A DNA stretch of 64,000 nt from Sulfidibacter corallicola (GTDB lineage: Bacteria; Acidobacteriota; Holophagae; Acanthopleuribacterales; Acanthopleuribacteraceae): the NCBI RefSeq assembly GCF_017498545.1, contig NZ_CP071793.1, forward strand, positions 8,488,256-8,552,255, given 5' to 3'. The position numbers were made by a program, and so were the translations under genes. Below are positions 1 through 8,869 of this stretch, piece after piece. The notes under the pieces were generated by a model. The model was not told the origin of the DNA and made no database searches. It saw only the letters and a list, made by a program, of their open reading frames with translations. Every line of letters starts with the position of its first letter. Position 1 is the stretch's first letter.

Positions 1-1
1 C

Positions 2-1171
2 TTTCGGGTTTGGTCGGGTAGTTCCCTGTTTTTCTTATACAACCCTCTGAATGGGAACTTTTTCGAGATAATCCCTCATCCGTTTTGCAGGGTAGATTCG
101 GAGGTTCGCGTCATCGATTTGGATACGGATCGTATCGCCCAACAAACAGTTGCGTTGGACATAACCCACAGGCCGTTGTTGGGCTTGCATGTAAACCGAA
201 TCGTGATTCCGGAAAGTTCGGGAACTTCCTACCGGTTCGTGGCTCTCGAGGAGCTGTCCCAACAATTGGGCGACCTTCCAGTGCAAACACCGATCGATTT
301 CAGTGTCGACCCGGTGAGGCACACGTTGTTTTGGAGCGAGGAAGATTCGAACGACATTCGCAAAGCATCGGCATTCGGTGACGGCTCGGATGTAGAAACG
401 GTAGTCGACACCGATCTGGATCCAAACCTGGTCCATTACGAGTCCATTACGGACAAGCTCTATTGGACCGATGACTTCGCCCTGACCCTGTCGGAAGCCG
501 ATTCCGACGGAAACAGTGTTCGCACGGTGCTTCAGTTGGCCGGTGAACATCTGTTTCGGGCGTTTTGCGTGAATGCCGCCGATCAGGAAGTCTTTTGGTA
601 CGACGGAACCGCGGTGCACCGGGCCAATCTTTCCGATGGCGGTGCGCAAACGACGATCTTTACGGCCGCAAGCCACCCGAATGTCGAAGCGTTGGGTACC
701 TCGATGTTTTGGAACCGCAAATCGCGGCGCCTTTTTATCGTGGGGACGGGCACCGATTCGATGCCGGGCCGGACCGACCAAATCATCTTCAGTATCGATC
801 GCGATGGAAACGATCTACAAATCCATTACGCCACGTTTTTTCGGATAATCGACCTGGCCATCGACCGTTCGGGCAACGTTCTGTATTGGGCGATGCATTG
901 GGGGGGCACGAATCCGTGCCCCACGGGGAACCAGGAGGAGGACGGTCCGGACCTGTACCTGTACCGGTTGGAATTACCTGGTGGCGAAACGACGCGGCTC
1001 AATCGGTTTCGGACCATGCCGCAATTGGATCGGCTCGGCGTGGTTACCCGCTTGGACAACGATTGGGCCAATTCATTGAGCTATTGGGATGACGGTCCCG
1101 AGGGCGTGCGGGTCGACGTGCGGGATTTGGTGACCATGGTCAATGGTGGTGCCGTCATGTGCGCGGATTGA
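2..1171 (+). CDS. YWTD-type beta-propeller protein, 5' end outside window
   Basis: The reading frame is open to the first base of the window, so the N-terminus, including any signal peptide, is missing. A TTG at 119 is available but need not be the start, because the upstream frame still reads as protein. The visible part contains repeated motifs of the LDL-receptor class B (YWTD) type: HTLFWSEED, KLYWTDD and NVLYWAMHW, each followed by an acidic strand-turn pattern (for example EADSDGNSVRT). Such repeats form a six-bladed beta-propeller, usually in secreted or surface proteins, for binding rather than catalysis. The ligand cannot be inferred. It is followed by 1.1 kb of repeat-rich non-coding DNA. 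Confidence 0.7.
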   Translation, partial: FRVWSGSSLFFLYNPLNGNFFEIIPHPFCRVDSEVRVIDLDTDRIAQQTVALDITHRPLLGLHVNRIVIPESSGTSYRFVALEELSQQLGDLPVQTPIDFSVDPVRHTLFWSEEDSNDIRKASAFGDGSDVETVVDTDLDPNLVHYESITDKLYWTDDFALTLSEADSDGNSVRTVLQLAGEHLFRAFCVNAADQEVFWYDGTAVHRANLSDGGAQTTIFTAASHPNVEALGTSMFWNRKSRRLFIVGTGTDSMPGRTDQIIFSIDRDGNDLQIHYATFFRIIDLAIDRSGNVLYWAMHWGGTNPCPTGNQEEDGPDLYLYRLELPGGETTRLNRFRTMPQLDRLGVVTRLDNDWANSLSYWDDGPEGVRVDVRDLVTMVNGGAVMCAD

Positions 1172-1295
1172 CCGCGGCCTCCCGATAAAGTCGAAACGAC
1201 GATCGAGCCGAGCGGAGCCCGAACGGCCCACATGCACGCTCCTCCCGACATAGGTGCCGACGCCGCCGATGCCCCCGGTTCGGGCGAATTGGGGG

Positions 1296-1519
1296 AATTG
1301 GGGACAGGCAAACGGAATAGGCTCAAACGAAACAAGTTGTACGCCCGTTCGTTTTAAGCATCCGCTTCGATGGTGAATGCGGAATAGGGGGAATTGGGGA
1401 CAGGCGAATTGGGGACAGGCAAACGGAATAGGCTCAAACGAAATAAGTTGTACGCCCGTTCGTTTTAAGCATCCGCTTCGATGGTGAATGCGGCGTGCGC
1501 ATCGGCGAGCGAGCGGGGG
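1296..1519. repeat. Two 111-bp tandem units carrying GGGGACAGGC
   Basis: The unit starts with TTGGGGACAGGCAAACGG and continues through AAACGAAACAAGTTGTACGC to GATGGTGAATGCGG. It occurs at 1298 and again at 1409 with one or two differences. An extra truncated GGGGACAGGC lies at 1396. No coding sequence is apparent here. Confidence 0.85.
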
Positions 1520-1550
1520 TGGCCAAGGAAAACGGTGGTGCCATTCCACA

Positions 1551-1803
1551 TACCGATGAAGCCGGATCGGTGGACCGTCCAGCAAGCGCGTTGTAAGCCT
1601 TTTGGGGACAGGCAAATGAAGCCCGTTGGTGCCGATGAAGCCGGATCGGTGGACCGTCCAGCAAGCGCGTTGGGAAGCCCGTTGGGGACAGGCAAATGAA
1701 GCCCGTTGGTGCCGATGAAGCCGGATCGGTGGACCGTCCAGCAAGCGCGTTGGTAAGCCCGTTGGTGGGAAGCCCGTTGGTGGGAAGCCCGTTGGGGACA
1801 GGC
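1551..1803. repeat. Three tandem units of about 80 bp
   Basis: CCGATGAAGCCGGATCGGTG begins at 1553, 1632 and 1712, and each unit ends in GGGGACAGGCAAATGA (1604, 1684, 1794). The last unit has extra short GTTGGTGGGAAGCCC repeats at its end. The unit is non-coding in all frames as far as I can judge, although it keeps some frames open and so creates spurious ORFs. Confidence 0.85.
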
Positions 1804-2247
1804 AAATGAAACAGGCTCAAACGAAACAAGTTATAAGTTAGGTTGTTTTTGGGTTTCACCTCGTTGGTGAATGCGGAAGGGGAGAGGTTTCGGTCGAGTG
1901 CCTCGAAAAGCGAAACCCTGCAGTTCCGCAAGAATGATCAAACATCGCGAAGCCTGACAGCATATGATGTTCTGCATTACAGGACGTGCCTGAACCGGAA
2001 GGGAGTGTCTACGAAACCGGCGTGTTGGGGACAGGCAAATGAAACAGGCTCAAACGAAACAAGTTATAAGTCAGGTTGTTTTTGGATTTCACCTCGTTGG
2101 TGAATGCGGAAGGGGAGCGGTTTCGGTCGAGTGCCTCGAAAAGCGAAACCCTGCAATTCCGCAAGAATGATCAAACATCGCAAAGCCTGACAGCATATGA
2201 TGTTCTGCATTACAGGACGTGCCTGAACCGGAAGGGAGTGTCTACGA
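1792..2247. repeat. 233-bp tandem duplication of the AraC/GyrI gene leader
   Basis: The segment 1792-2014 is repeated at 2025-2247 with only a handful of substitutions. Both copies begin with TTGGGGACAGGCAAATGAA and end with GGAAGGGAGTGTCTACGA. The second copy runs directly into the ATG of the regulator at 2247. The first copy has the same Shine-Dalgarno-like GGAAGGGAG but continues into unrelated sequence with no ATG. Confidence 0.9.
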
Positions 2248-3167
2248 TGACCCCGCGTCGAATAGAAGGATATTATCCGCGCCTGGCCGCGGCCGTGAAC
2301 TTCATGGAGGCGCACTTGTTTCAAGCAGTTTCCCTCGAAGATATCGCTGCTCAGGCGGCGTTTTCGCCCTACCACTTCCACCGCATGTTTCACGCGGTAT
2401 TGGGTGAAACGGTCGCGGAGTACCTGCGCAAGCGGAGGCTCACCGAAGCGTGTCGCTCCTTGCAGGAGTCCTCGCGCGCCATTCTCGACATCGCATTGGC
2501 TTGCCAGTTCGAATCTCAAGCGGCTTTCACACGCGCGTTCAAACGCATGTTCGGCATGCCTCCTGGCGCTTTTCGCAAGGAACGGCCCCGACCGACATAC
2601 ACGGAGAAAGTTCCGGCCTCCGAAGAGCTGATGCAATCACTCCAGACCTCCGCAACCCTGATACCTGATTTGCGCCGGCGCGAATCCATAGAGGTGGTGG
2701 GTTTGGCGGGGTCGTATACCGATGCCGATTTTGCCGCGATCGAAACGCAATGGGGTCGGTTCGCGAAGGCGATCGACGGTTATTCGGCCGAGAATGAAAT
2801 CGGTGCTTCCTTCGGTCTCTGTCTCGGAGAGCATCCGGAGGTGAGCCCGCGGCGATCCGGCGATTTCATCTACCTGACCGCCGTGCCTTTTCGTGAGGAG
2901 CTCGGCGTCCCGCCAAGCATGGTGCGTTACCTGTTGCCAGGCGGGTCATACCGGGTGTTTACCCACCGGGGTGCCCTCGATCAATTTCCCCATACGCTCA
3001 ACTACATCTGGGGGACCTGGCTGCCAAAGGGCGGACTCGGCACGTTGATCGGTGCCGATTTCGAACGGTACGATCATCGTTTCGATCCCGTTGGTCGCCG
3101 TGGAGAAATCGAGGTGTGGCTGCCGGACGCAGATCCATCGAACTCGAATCACGAAGTCGCTCGCTAG
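2247..3167 (+). CDS. AraC-family regulator with GyrI-like effector domain
   Basis: This 306-residue protein has an N-terminal AraC-type double helix-turn-helix (about residues 10-110; SPYHFHRMF and FESQAAFTRAFKRMFGMPP are the two recognition regions) followed by a GyrI-like small-molecule-binding domain (about 145-300, with PGGSYRVFTHRG). Proteins with this order are cytoplasmic transcription factors that sense drugs or small ligands. The ATG at 2247 follows GGAAGGGAG; the frame is open further upstream, but that part is a duplicated leader. The glyoxalase-like gene 143 bp downstream on the same strand may be its target or operon partner. A second protein of this type lies at 44329. Confidence 0.88.
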   Translation: MTPRRIEGYYPRLAAAVNFMEAHLFQAVSLEDIAAQAAFSPYHFHRMFHAVLGETVAEYLRKRRLTEACRSLQESSRAILDIALACQFESQAAFTRAFKRMFGMPPGAFRKERPRPTYTEKVPASEELMQSLQTSATLIPDLRRRESIEVVGLAGSYTDADFAAIETQWGRFAKAIDGYSAENEIGASFGLCLGEHPEVSPRRSGDFIYLTAVPFREELGVPPSMVRYLLPGGSYRVFTHRGALDQFPHTLNYIWGTWLPKGGLGTLIGADFERYDHRFDPVGRRGEIEVWLPDADPSNSNHEVAR

Positions 3168-3310
3168 CCGGTTTTCGAATCGTCGACCCATCCATATCTG
3201 AAAACCATCGCAACACGCTTGGCACCCAGGTCGGTGGGAACCCCGCCGCAACCATTCTTTATGTCTGAAACGATGACCATCTGTACTTACCCTTACCGAG
3301 GAGGCGAACC

Positions 3311-3694
3311 ATGCGCTGCAATGCAGGAATCATTACGGAAAAAGTGTCTGAAACCAAACGGTTCTATACCGAGCTACTCGATTTCCAGGTGGTTTTCGAG
3401 AATGATTGGTTTATCTTGATGGCCACGCCCGAACCCCATTACAGTGAACTTTCCTTTCTGAAACCACACCACCCCAGCCAACCCAGTCTCTTTCAGCAGC
3501 CCTTCGACGGCCAGGGCGTGTATCTGACGATCAATGTCGCCGATGTAGATGCGGTTCATGCCCACCTGATGAATCTCGGCGTCCCCGTTGTCGTGTCCCT
3601 CCGTGACGAACCCTGGGGTGACCGCCATTTCAGCATCGTCGATCCCAACGGCGTTGGCGTGGATATTGTCTCCAACCCTCATTTCCCACTTTAA
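3311..3694 (+). CDS. VOC-superfamily glyoxalase/dioxygenase-like protein
   Basis: A 127-residue single-domain protein with the vicinal-oxygen-chelate pattern: ITEKVSETKRFYTELLDF at the start, a central YLTINVADVDAVHAHL strand-helix, and a C-terminal FSIVDPNGVGVDIV. VOC proteins bind metals or sequester drugs; the substrate cannot be told. The start has a strong GAGGAGG six bases ahead. Its place after the AraC/GyrI regulator suggests a small stress or detoxification unit. Confidence 0.85.
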   Translation: MRCNAGIITEKVSETKRFYTELLDFQVVFENDWFILMATPEPHYSELSFLKPHHPSQPSLFQQPFDGQGVYLTINVADVDAVHAHLMNLGVPVVVSLRDEPWGDRHFSIVDPNGVGVDIVSNPHFPL

Positions 3695-3741
3695 GATCTT
3701 GGTTTTGAGAGGGGGGAATCGAACATTCCGAACGGGAGAAT

Positions 3742-4083
3742 TCACTCCCACCGGCGTGCGTTTGTCTTCGATATGTGCATCACGAAAATGTCGGCCTGAC
3801 CATCCCCGTCCGAGATGAACACAAGCTTGTGCCCAGCGGGTGACCATGAAACGCTGGTGTCGCGGGCGGGATGGTTCGTGACGTTTTCCATATCCGTCCC
3901 GTCCGGCTTCGTGACGAAGATCTCCAGATCGCCCGTGACATTGGTTTCGAAGGCGAGAATTTCTCCGTCGGGTGACCATTAAGGATAATGGCTTCGGGCG
4001 TTCAGGATGGTCACTCGTTTTTGGCCCGAGCCGTCCGCGGCCATGATATAGATTTCCGCAGGCGTTTTGCGTGGCTCTCGATG
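3742..4083 (-). pseudogene. TolB/PD40 beta-propeller fragment with in-frame stop
   Basis: Reading the minus strand, REPRKTPAEIYIMAADGSGQ leads into NARSHYP, then a TAA, then WSPDGEILAFETN and a second blade with SWSPAGHKLVFISDGDGQ. The paired blades WSPDG / IFVMH are the WD40-like (PD40) repeat found in TolB-type propellers. The TAA (3978-3980) sits exactly where a blade would normally continue, and neither a start nor a full propeller is present. I read this as a decayed gene remnant downstream of the TonB receptor. Confidence 0.6.
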
Positions 4084-4115
4084 AGTTTGGAAATCACGCT
4101 CCGAGAAAAATGCGA

Positions 4116-6347
4116 TTAAAAATTGAACTGGACGTTCAGGAAGAATCTGCGAGGGAAGCGTGGCCCGTAGACGTAGGTGGAGTCGCGGTCCGGTCCCTGG
4201 TCGATATCCTTTTGGAAGGTGTTGGTTAGATTGTTGCCGCCCAACGAGATTTCCATTTCCCGGTTCTCGCCCAAGGAAATCTGGTGACTGTAACTGGCAT
4301 CCAGGGTGTGGAATTCGGGGAGAGTTTCCAAGCGGTCTTCCTGAATGTAGCCTGCGTAGTGAGGGGATTTCATCGTCCCCGTATATCGATAGCCCAAGAA
4401 GAGGCGCGAGGTGCGCTGTGGATTCCAAAATAGACTCAGGTTGGCGTATTGATCGGGGGTTCGGAATTCTTCTCGGGTGGAGAAATCAGGATCCGGCTCT
4501 TGGAGCAGGTTCTTTTTGCGGACATAACCCAGTTGGACATCCCATTTTTTTTGCCATCGGTAGCCAACATTCACTTCGCCCCCGTAGACCTCGGCCTCGC
4601 CAAAATTCTGCCGCGAGAACTCGAATGGATCGGTTGTCGGGTCGTCCGCTTCGACGACGAGGAACTGGTCCTCGATTCGGGTGTAGAACAGGTTGAATTC
4701 CGCATAGATTTGATAGGGCTTCAACAGGGGTGGCATGACTTCCGCGCCGATCAGGTAGTTGACGGCGGTTTCTTCTTTCAGATCCTCGGCGTTTTCGATG
4801 ATCAGACCTTCCCCGCCAACCTGACTGATGTGCAAGTCTTCATCGAACACCTTGGGGGCCTGAAAACCGCTGCTGACCGAGGTTCGCAATGTAATTCCCG
4901 GCGCGGCCATCCAGCGCAGGGCGATTCGCGGCGAGATGATCTCCGAGCTCAACTCCGAATGTCGATCGATACGCAAACCGGTGAGGATGCTGAAGTCGCC
5001 CGTGGGTGACCAATCGTCCTGAAAATACCACCCGACGTTTCGGTACCGGTGAGAGGTGAGCCGATTGTAGGCGGGCTGACTGTCCTCCATTTCGTCATGT
5101 TCGTACTGGAGTCCCATGGTGACCGTGTGTTTGCCGCGGTAGTAGTTGATGGATCCGTCGACGATCCAAAGGGGATTGGACGTCATCCCATAGGCGTTCG
5201 GATCCTGGCCGGCGCCGTAGTAGCTATCGCGGTCCATGTCGGCGTAGTTGGCGCTCAGCGCGTAATCGAGGGTCCCGCCGAGGCTGTGACGCCAGCTAGC
5301 GCCGATGGAGACTCTTTCACTGGTGACCGATTCGGCGATATCGGCCTGATGCTCGGGCCGATCCAACGCATTACCCCCGCGGCGATCTTCTTTCATCGTA
5401 GTGGCATGGATCGAAAGATGGGCCGCGTGATCCATCAAGTATTGGTTCAATCTTGCGCCGATCGAACGTAGCTGGCGTTTGCTGACTTCCGTGTAGCCGT
5501 CACCGCTGAGATCGACGGGTGGGACCGCATCGTCTTGGCCGAAGACGGTCAGGGCGGTGTTCTTGTCCGAGGAGACCCAATCATAAAGGCCGTTCAGCGA
5601 ATGCATCGGATTACCGTCCATCCAACCGGAGTTGTAGGCTGCGACACCGCCACTTTCGTAAGGCATTTTGGTTTTGACGTTGACCACGCCGGCCACCGCT
5701 CCAGCACCGTATAGTGCGGAGCCGCCGCCTTTCACGATCTCGATGCGGTCGATCATGCGGGCCGGGATTTGCTCGATGCCGTACACATGGGCCAACGAGG
5801 AGAAGGTGTTCTGGCCATCCACCAAGATTTCGGAATAGCTGCCGTTCAAGCCCAACATTCTGATTTGGGAGAAATTGCAGTTCTGACAGTTCGATTCGAC
5901 GCGGACTCCCGTCGTGTATTCCACTGAGTCGGCGAGCGTTCGCGAGCCCGTCGCCTCAATCTGATCCCGGGTAACCAGTTCGGTTCGGACCGGAGTCTCG
6001 GCCAGGCGTTTGGCGATTTTGGTTCCGGTCACCACCAATTCTTGCCTGAATTCGGGTTCCATGCGGATGAGGATGGTTTTTTTCACGGACGCCACATCCA
6101 GATCGAGGTGAACCGCCGTGAACCCGGTCGCCGTGATATCGCAGTGGTAGGTGCCTGGTCGCAGGAAGCGGAGTTCGAACCTGCCGAGGCGATCGGTGGT
6201 CGTTCGGATTTGGGTGTGCTCGACCGCGATCTCGGCATCGGCGATCGGCTGTCCGGCGGTGTCGGTAACAGAGCCCCGAAGTAGGATCGAATCGGCGGAA
6301 AGGACCTGGAGCGAAAAGAGAAGGAGGAAACTGGAAAGCAGGCGCAT
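4116..6347 (-). CDS. TonB-dependent outer-membrane receptor
   Basis: A 743-residue protein with a signal peptide (MRLLSSFLLLFSLQVLSA), a carboxypeptidase-regulatory-like beta-sandwich (about 22-95), a plug domain (about 105-225; ETPVRTELVTRDQIEATGS, then ALYGAGAVAGVVNVKTK) and a C-terminal 22-strand-type barrel ending in FFLNVQFNF. The plug has a CQNCNF motif before the LVDG strand, a feature of a recognised subset of siderophore/metal-type receptors. It imports a scarce ligand with TonB energy. No TonB, ExbB or periplasmic binding gene is nearby. A palindrome resembling a Fur site lies just upstream of the start, consistent with metal-dependent control. The ligand is not deducible. Confidence 0.93.
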   Translation of the reverse strand: MRLLSSFLLLFSLQVLSADSILLRGSVTDTAGQPIADAEIAVEHTQIRTTTDRLGRFELRFLRPGTYHCDITATGFTAVHLDLDVASVKKTILIRMEPEFRQELVVTGTKIAKRLAETPVRTELVTRDQIEATGSRTLADSVEYTTGVRVESNCQNCNFSQIRMLGLNGSYSEILVDGQNTFSSLAHVYGIEQIPARMIDRIEIVKGGGSALYGAGAVAGVVNVKTKMPYESGGVAAYNSGWMDGNPMHSLNGLYDWVSSDKNTALTVFGQDDAVPPVDLSGDGYTEVSKRQLRSIGARLNQYLMDHAAHLSIHATTMKEDRRGGNALDRPEHQADIAESVTSERVSIGASWRHSLGGTLDYALSANYADMDRDSYYGAGQDPNAYGMTSNPLWIVDGSINYYRGKHTVTMGLQYEHDEMEDSQPAYNRLTSHRYRNVGWYFQDDWSPTGDFSILTGLRIDRHSELSSEIISPRIALRWMAAPGITLRTSVSSGFQAPKVFDEDLHISQVGGEGLIIENAEDLKEETAVNYLIGAEVMPPLLKPYQIYAEFNLFYTRIEDQFLVVEADDPTTDPFEFSRQNFGEAEVYGGEVNVGYRWQKKWDVQLGYVRKKNLLQEPDPDFSTREEFRTPDQYANLSLFWNPQRTSRLFLGYRYTGTMKSPHYAGYIQEDRLETLPEFHTLDASYSHQISLGENREMEISLGGNNLTNTFQKDIDQGPDRDSTYVYGPRFPRRFFLNVQFNF

Positions 6348-6368
6348 GAAAAAACCTCTTGTCAGAAA

Positions 6369-6383
6369 TGAGAAGCAGTCTCA
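6369..6383. promoter_or_regulatory. Possible Fur-like operator of the TonB receptor
   Basis: TGAGAAGCAGTCTCA is a 5-5-5 inverted repeat placed 22-36 bp upstream of the receptor start. It matches 10 of 14 positions of the 7-1-7 Fur consensus TGATAAT-N-ATTATCA. The position is right for a repressor; the match is only moderate. Confidence 0.35.
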
Positions 6384-6604
6384 ATACGCGGTCATTCTAC
6401 GCCCCTACCGAGCCCTGTCAACCCAGCCCAAAAGCGAAAGAGCCCCGAAACCTGACGCGGATCATATTGAAACCAAAGTTGGCCTCGAGGTGAGGCCCAA
6501 AGGCGTCGGTGGAGAGGTCGTTGCGGGAGGCCTTGGGCGATTTCTGGAGCCTTTTGCTACTCGCTTGCTTCCTTCTTGGACGGTAGATGGGAAAAGGGGA
6601 TGGG

Positions 6605-7088
6605 AAAAGGGGACAGGCAAACGAAAAAAACTTGAAATGAAAGAGTTGCAATGACGAGTGCTTCGGTCATGCGCCTCCGGAAACCTCGAAAATCACGTCA
6701 TGGGCTTCGAAGGGATCGGGAACGGACCACTGCTCACGCATTCGACCGATGACTCGGTCAGGTACGACGTGGTCTCGATTTTTGTTCTGAGTCGCTTGGC
6801 GCTCGTAGAGACTTTCGACATAGACCAGCGTGACATGAAACCGGGGAAAAGGGGACAGGCAAACGAAAAAAACTTGAAATGAAAGAGTTGCGATGACGAG
6901 TGCTTCGGTCATGCGCCTCCGGAAACCTCGAAAATCACGTCATGGGCTTCGAAGGGATCGGGAACGGACCACTGCTCACGCATTCGACCGATGACTCGGT
7001 CGGGTACGACGTGGTCTCGATTTTTGTTCTGAGTCGCTTGGTGCTCGTAGAGACTTTCGACATAGACCAGCGTGACATGAAACCGGTA
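6605..7088. repeat. 242-bp tandem duplication covering the end of the HD-Pnk gene
   Basis: The segment beginning AAAAGGGGACAGGCAAACGA at 6605 recurs at 6847 with period 242. The right copy contains the last 58 or so codons of the kinase gene (minus strand, stop at 6909). The left copy, 6667-6845, is a detached duplicate of those codons with a few substitutions. Both copies have a GGGGACAGGC element just beyond the stop codon. Confidence 0.92.
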
Positions 7089-8141
7089 GTCTTCGAACCA
7101 TTCGATCAGGGGTTGACGCAATTTCGCGGTGAGGTTGGTACCGTTCCAAACAAACGATAGGCCCTTTCGCAAGAAAACTCTTGCCCTTTCCTTCGCGGCT
7201 TGGATCACCCGGCCTTGATTGTCGGAAGGTTTCACCCCCATTTTACGTCGCATGTCGTCCAGTGAAACCATTGGCAAGCCCGACAGACGGCGATGAACCC
7301 AAAGGTCCTTTCCGGAGCCAGGTAACCCGCTCATGAGGAAGGCGTTGCCGGAGAAATCGCGATATGCTGAAACATCGTTCTGAAACCACTTGCCTTTGAA
7401 AAAACGATAACGGGTGTAGGGATCGACAAAGGTCATCGGCTCTCGAAAACAGCCAGCATCCGCTGCGAATTCGGCGAACAGGGCGATGTTGTCTAGTGCT
7501 CTCTGACTGTCTTCGAGACAGACCCTACCGCGCATGTCCGCTTCGGCCAGGATTGCAAGCCAATCGCAACGGGTACCTTGGCTGATGCGCATGACTTCAT
7601 GGTCGGGATGTTCTTTTTCCGCAAGCCAAAAGGGCACTTGGTGGAAACGGATCAAATTCACCAGGGCCTCGCGCAGCTCGAACGGGCAACCCTGTTCCCA
7701 CAAAAGGTTGCGCACCATGGATGCGCCTTTGGCGGAATGCCCACGCGAGGTAATGCGGCCGTCTTCCTCTCGAGTGGTGGCTGGTTTCCCGATATCGTGC
7801 ATCAGTGCAGCCGCAAAGAGAGCAGTGCGTTGATTGGCGTCGATTGCACGCCACGCTGGTAATGCAGCCATGGCCTCGCACACCATTCGGGTGTGAATCC
7901 AAACATCGCCCTCTGCGTGAAAGACGGGGTCTTGGGGACACCCGCGCATGGCCCGGATCCATCGGAACTCGTGATCGATGCCATCCCAATCCACATGCCA
8001 GCTCGGAGGCTTGGGACACCACTTTTGGAATAGAGCGAGCGGCTGGGGGATTATGGCGTCACCTCCCCAAATGGCCCGTCGCAACCGAAGAGATCGACAC
8101 CCTGCGCCAATTGGTTGGGTAGGATTGGGCGATCCAACCAA
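6909..8141 (-). CDS. HD-phosphoesterase / polynucleotide kinase (HD-Pnk type RNA end-healing enzyme)
   Basis: A two-domain protein of about 380-410 residues. The N-terminal half is an HD phosphohydrolase: H75 in HAEGD, H83 in WIHTRM, H115-D116 in ALMHDIGKP, H135 in RGHSAKG. The C-terminal half is a P-loop kinase with GLPGSGKD at 272-279 (Asp replacing the usual Ser/Thr), a DDMRRKMG segment and WNGTN strand, as in T4 Pnkp-like kinases. HD-Pnk enzymes of this layout (characterised from Runella slithyformis) remove 2',3' phosphates and phosphorylate 5'-OH ends. It is the third gene of a minus-strand operon after an RNA ligase. The start is uncertain: the TTG at 8141 overlaps the ligase by 91 bp. 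Its last codons are duplicated downstream. Confidence 0.85.
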   Translation of the reverse strand: MVGSPNPTQPIGAGCRSLRLRRAIWGGDAIIPQPLALFQKWCPKPPSWHVDWDGIDHEFRWIRAMRGCPQDPVFHAEGDVWIHTRMVCEAMAALPAWRAIDANQRTALFAAALMHDIGKPATTREEDGRITSRGHSAKGASMVRNLLWEQGCPFELREALVNLIRFHQVPFWLAEKEHPDHEVMRISQGTRCDWLAILAEADMRGRVCLEDSQRALDNIALFAEFAADAGCFREPMTFVDPYTRYRFFKGKWFQNDVSAYRDFSGNAFLMSGLPGSGKDLWVHRRLSGLPMVSLDDMRRKMGVKPSDNQGRVIQAAKERARVFLRKGLSFVWNGTNLTAKLRQPLIEWFEDYRFHVTLVYVESLYEHQATQNKNRDHVVPDRVIGRMREQWSVPDPFEAHDVIFEVSGGA

Positions 8142-8869
8142 TGACTACCTGAATCGGTTACGGTGGTCAGGAAATCCGCGCGAACCCACTTGAGACGATC
8201 GGTCACTTTTCCCTCGGCTTCCACCTTGAAGTAAAGACCTTCCATCAGATCGGACGGATCTGTTTCGCTTTCAATACGATGCGGTTCGAGGCCTTCCCGA
8301 GCCGCGACCTCCTTTAACCTGGTTCGCCAATTCGGGGATTTCGCATTTGAATACCCTATCCATTTGGTCAAGGTGTCGGTTCGCGTTCGAGAATCGATGT
8401 CCACTTCGGTAAGCACAGGAACCGAGACGACCGGACTACCAGCGATAAGGGCTTTTCGACTCGGGGTATCGAGGAAGTGATGTCGCTCGAGATCAAAAAT
8501 GTCGAACTCTAAAAAGTAGTGTGGCAGCGCGTCGTAAAAAATGGTGTGTTTGGCGTAAAGCCACTCGCCGAACATGAGGTAGCGATTTCCCATAATGTTC
8601 CAAAGCGCCGTTCGATGCCGGGCCGCCCAGGCTTTGAATAAGTCGAAGTGGCGTTCACGATATCCGCCGGTGAGAAAATGGCCACGGCTCTGGAGGAGCA
8701 GATGATCGGGACCGTCGAACCGGATGCCTGCATTCGCGCCGTCCATTTTTTCCTCGACCACCAAATGGTGTCCCGCCAGGTCACCCAAGCGAACCTGGCT
8801 CAAATCTTCGTCCCCCGGTTGGAGTCGAGATCCTTCCAAATGACGTGTGCGCGGATACTTGATCAACAT
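8051..8869 (-). CDS. ATP-dependent RNA ligase
   Basis: A 272-residue nucleotidyltransferase with all ligase motifs in order: motif I EKMDG with the lysine to be adenylated at residue 41, motif III MFGEW (99-103), motif IIIa FLEFDIFD (119-126), motif IV EGLYFKVE (210-217) and motif V DRLKWVRADF (224-233). This is the covalent nucleotidyltransferase fold of T4 Rnl-like RNA ligases, which join 5'-phosphate to 3'-OH ends. Its ATG follows the stop of the methyltransferase directly (TGAATG), and its 3' end overlaps the kinase gene, so the three are almost certainly co-transcribed and may work in sequence: heal, seal, modify. Confidence 0.88.
   Translation of the reverse strand: MLIKYPRTRHLEGSRLQPGDEDLSQVRLGDLAGHHLVVEEKMDGANAGIRFDGPDHLLLQSRGHFLTGGYRERHFDLFKAWAARHRTALWNIMGNRYLMFGEWLYAKHTIFYDALPHYFLEFDIFDLERHHFLDTPSRKALIAGSPVVSVPVLTEVDIDSRTRTDTLTKWIGYSNAKSPNWRTRLKEVAAREGLEPHRIESETDPSDLMEGLYFKVEAEGKVTDRLKWVRADFLTTVTDSGSHWLDRPILPNQLAQGVDLFGCDGPFGEVTP

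Noticed and set aside
1480..1931. Minus-strand ORFs in the 80-bp repeat region
   Set aside because: Their repeated peptide (CWTVHRSGFIG-type) only reflects the DNA repeat; there is no ribosome site or family resemblance.
2076..2246. N-terminal extension of the first AraC regulator
   Set aside because: The extension lies within the duplicated leader and does not resemble AraC proteins; the ATG at 2247 has a good ribosome site.
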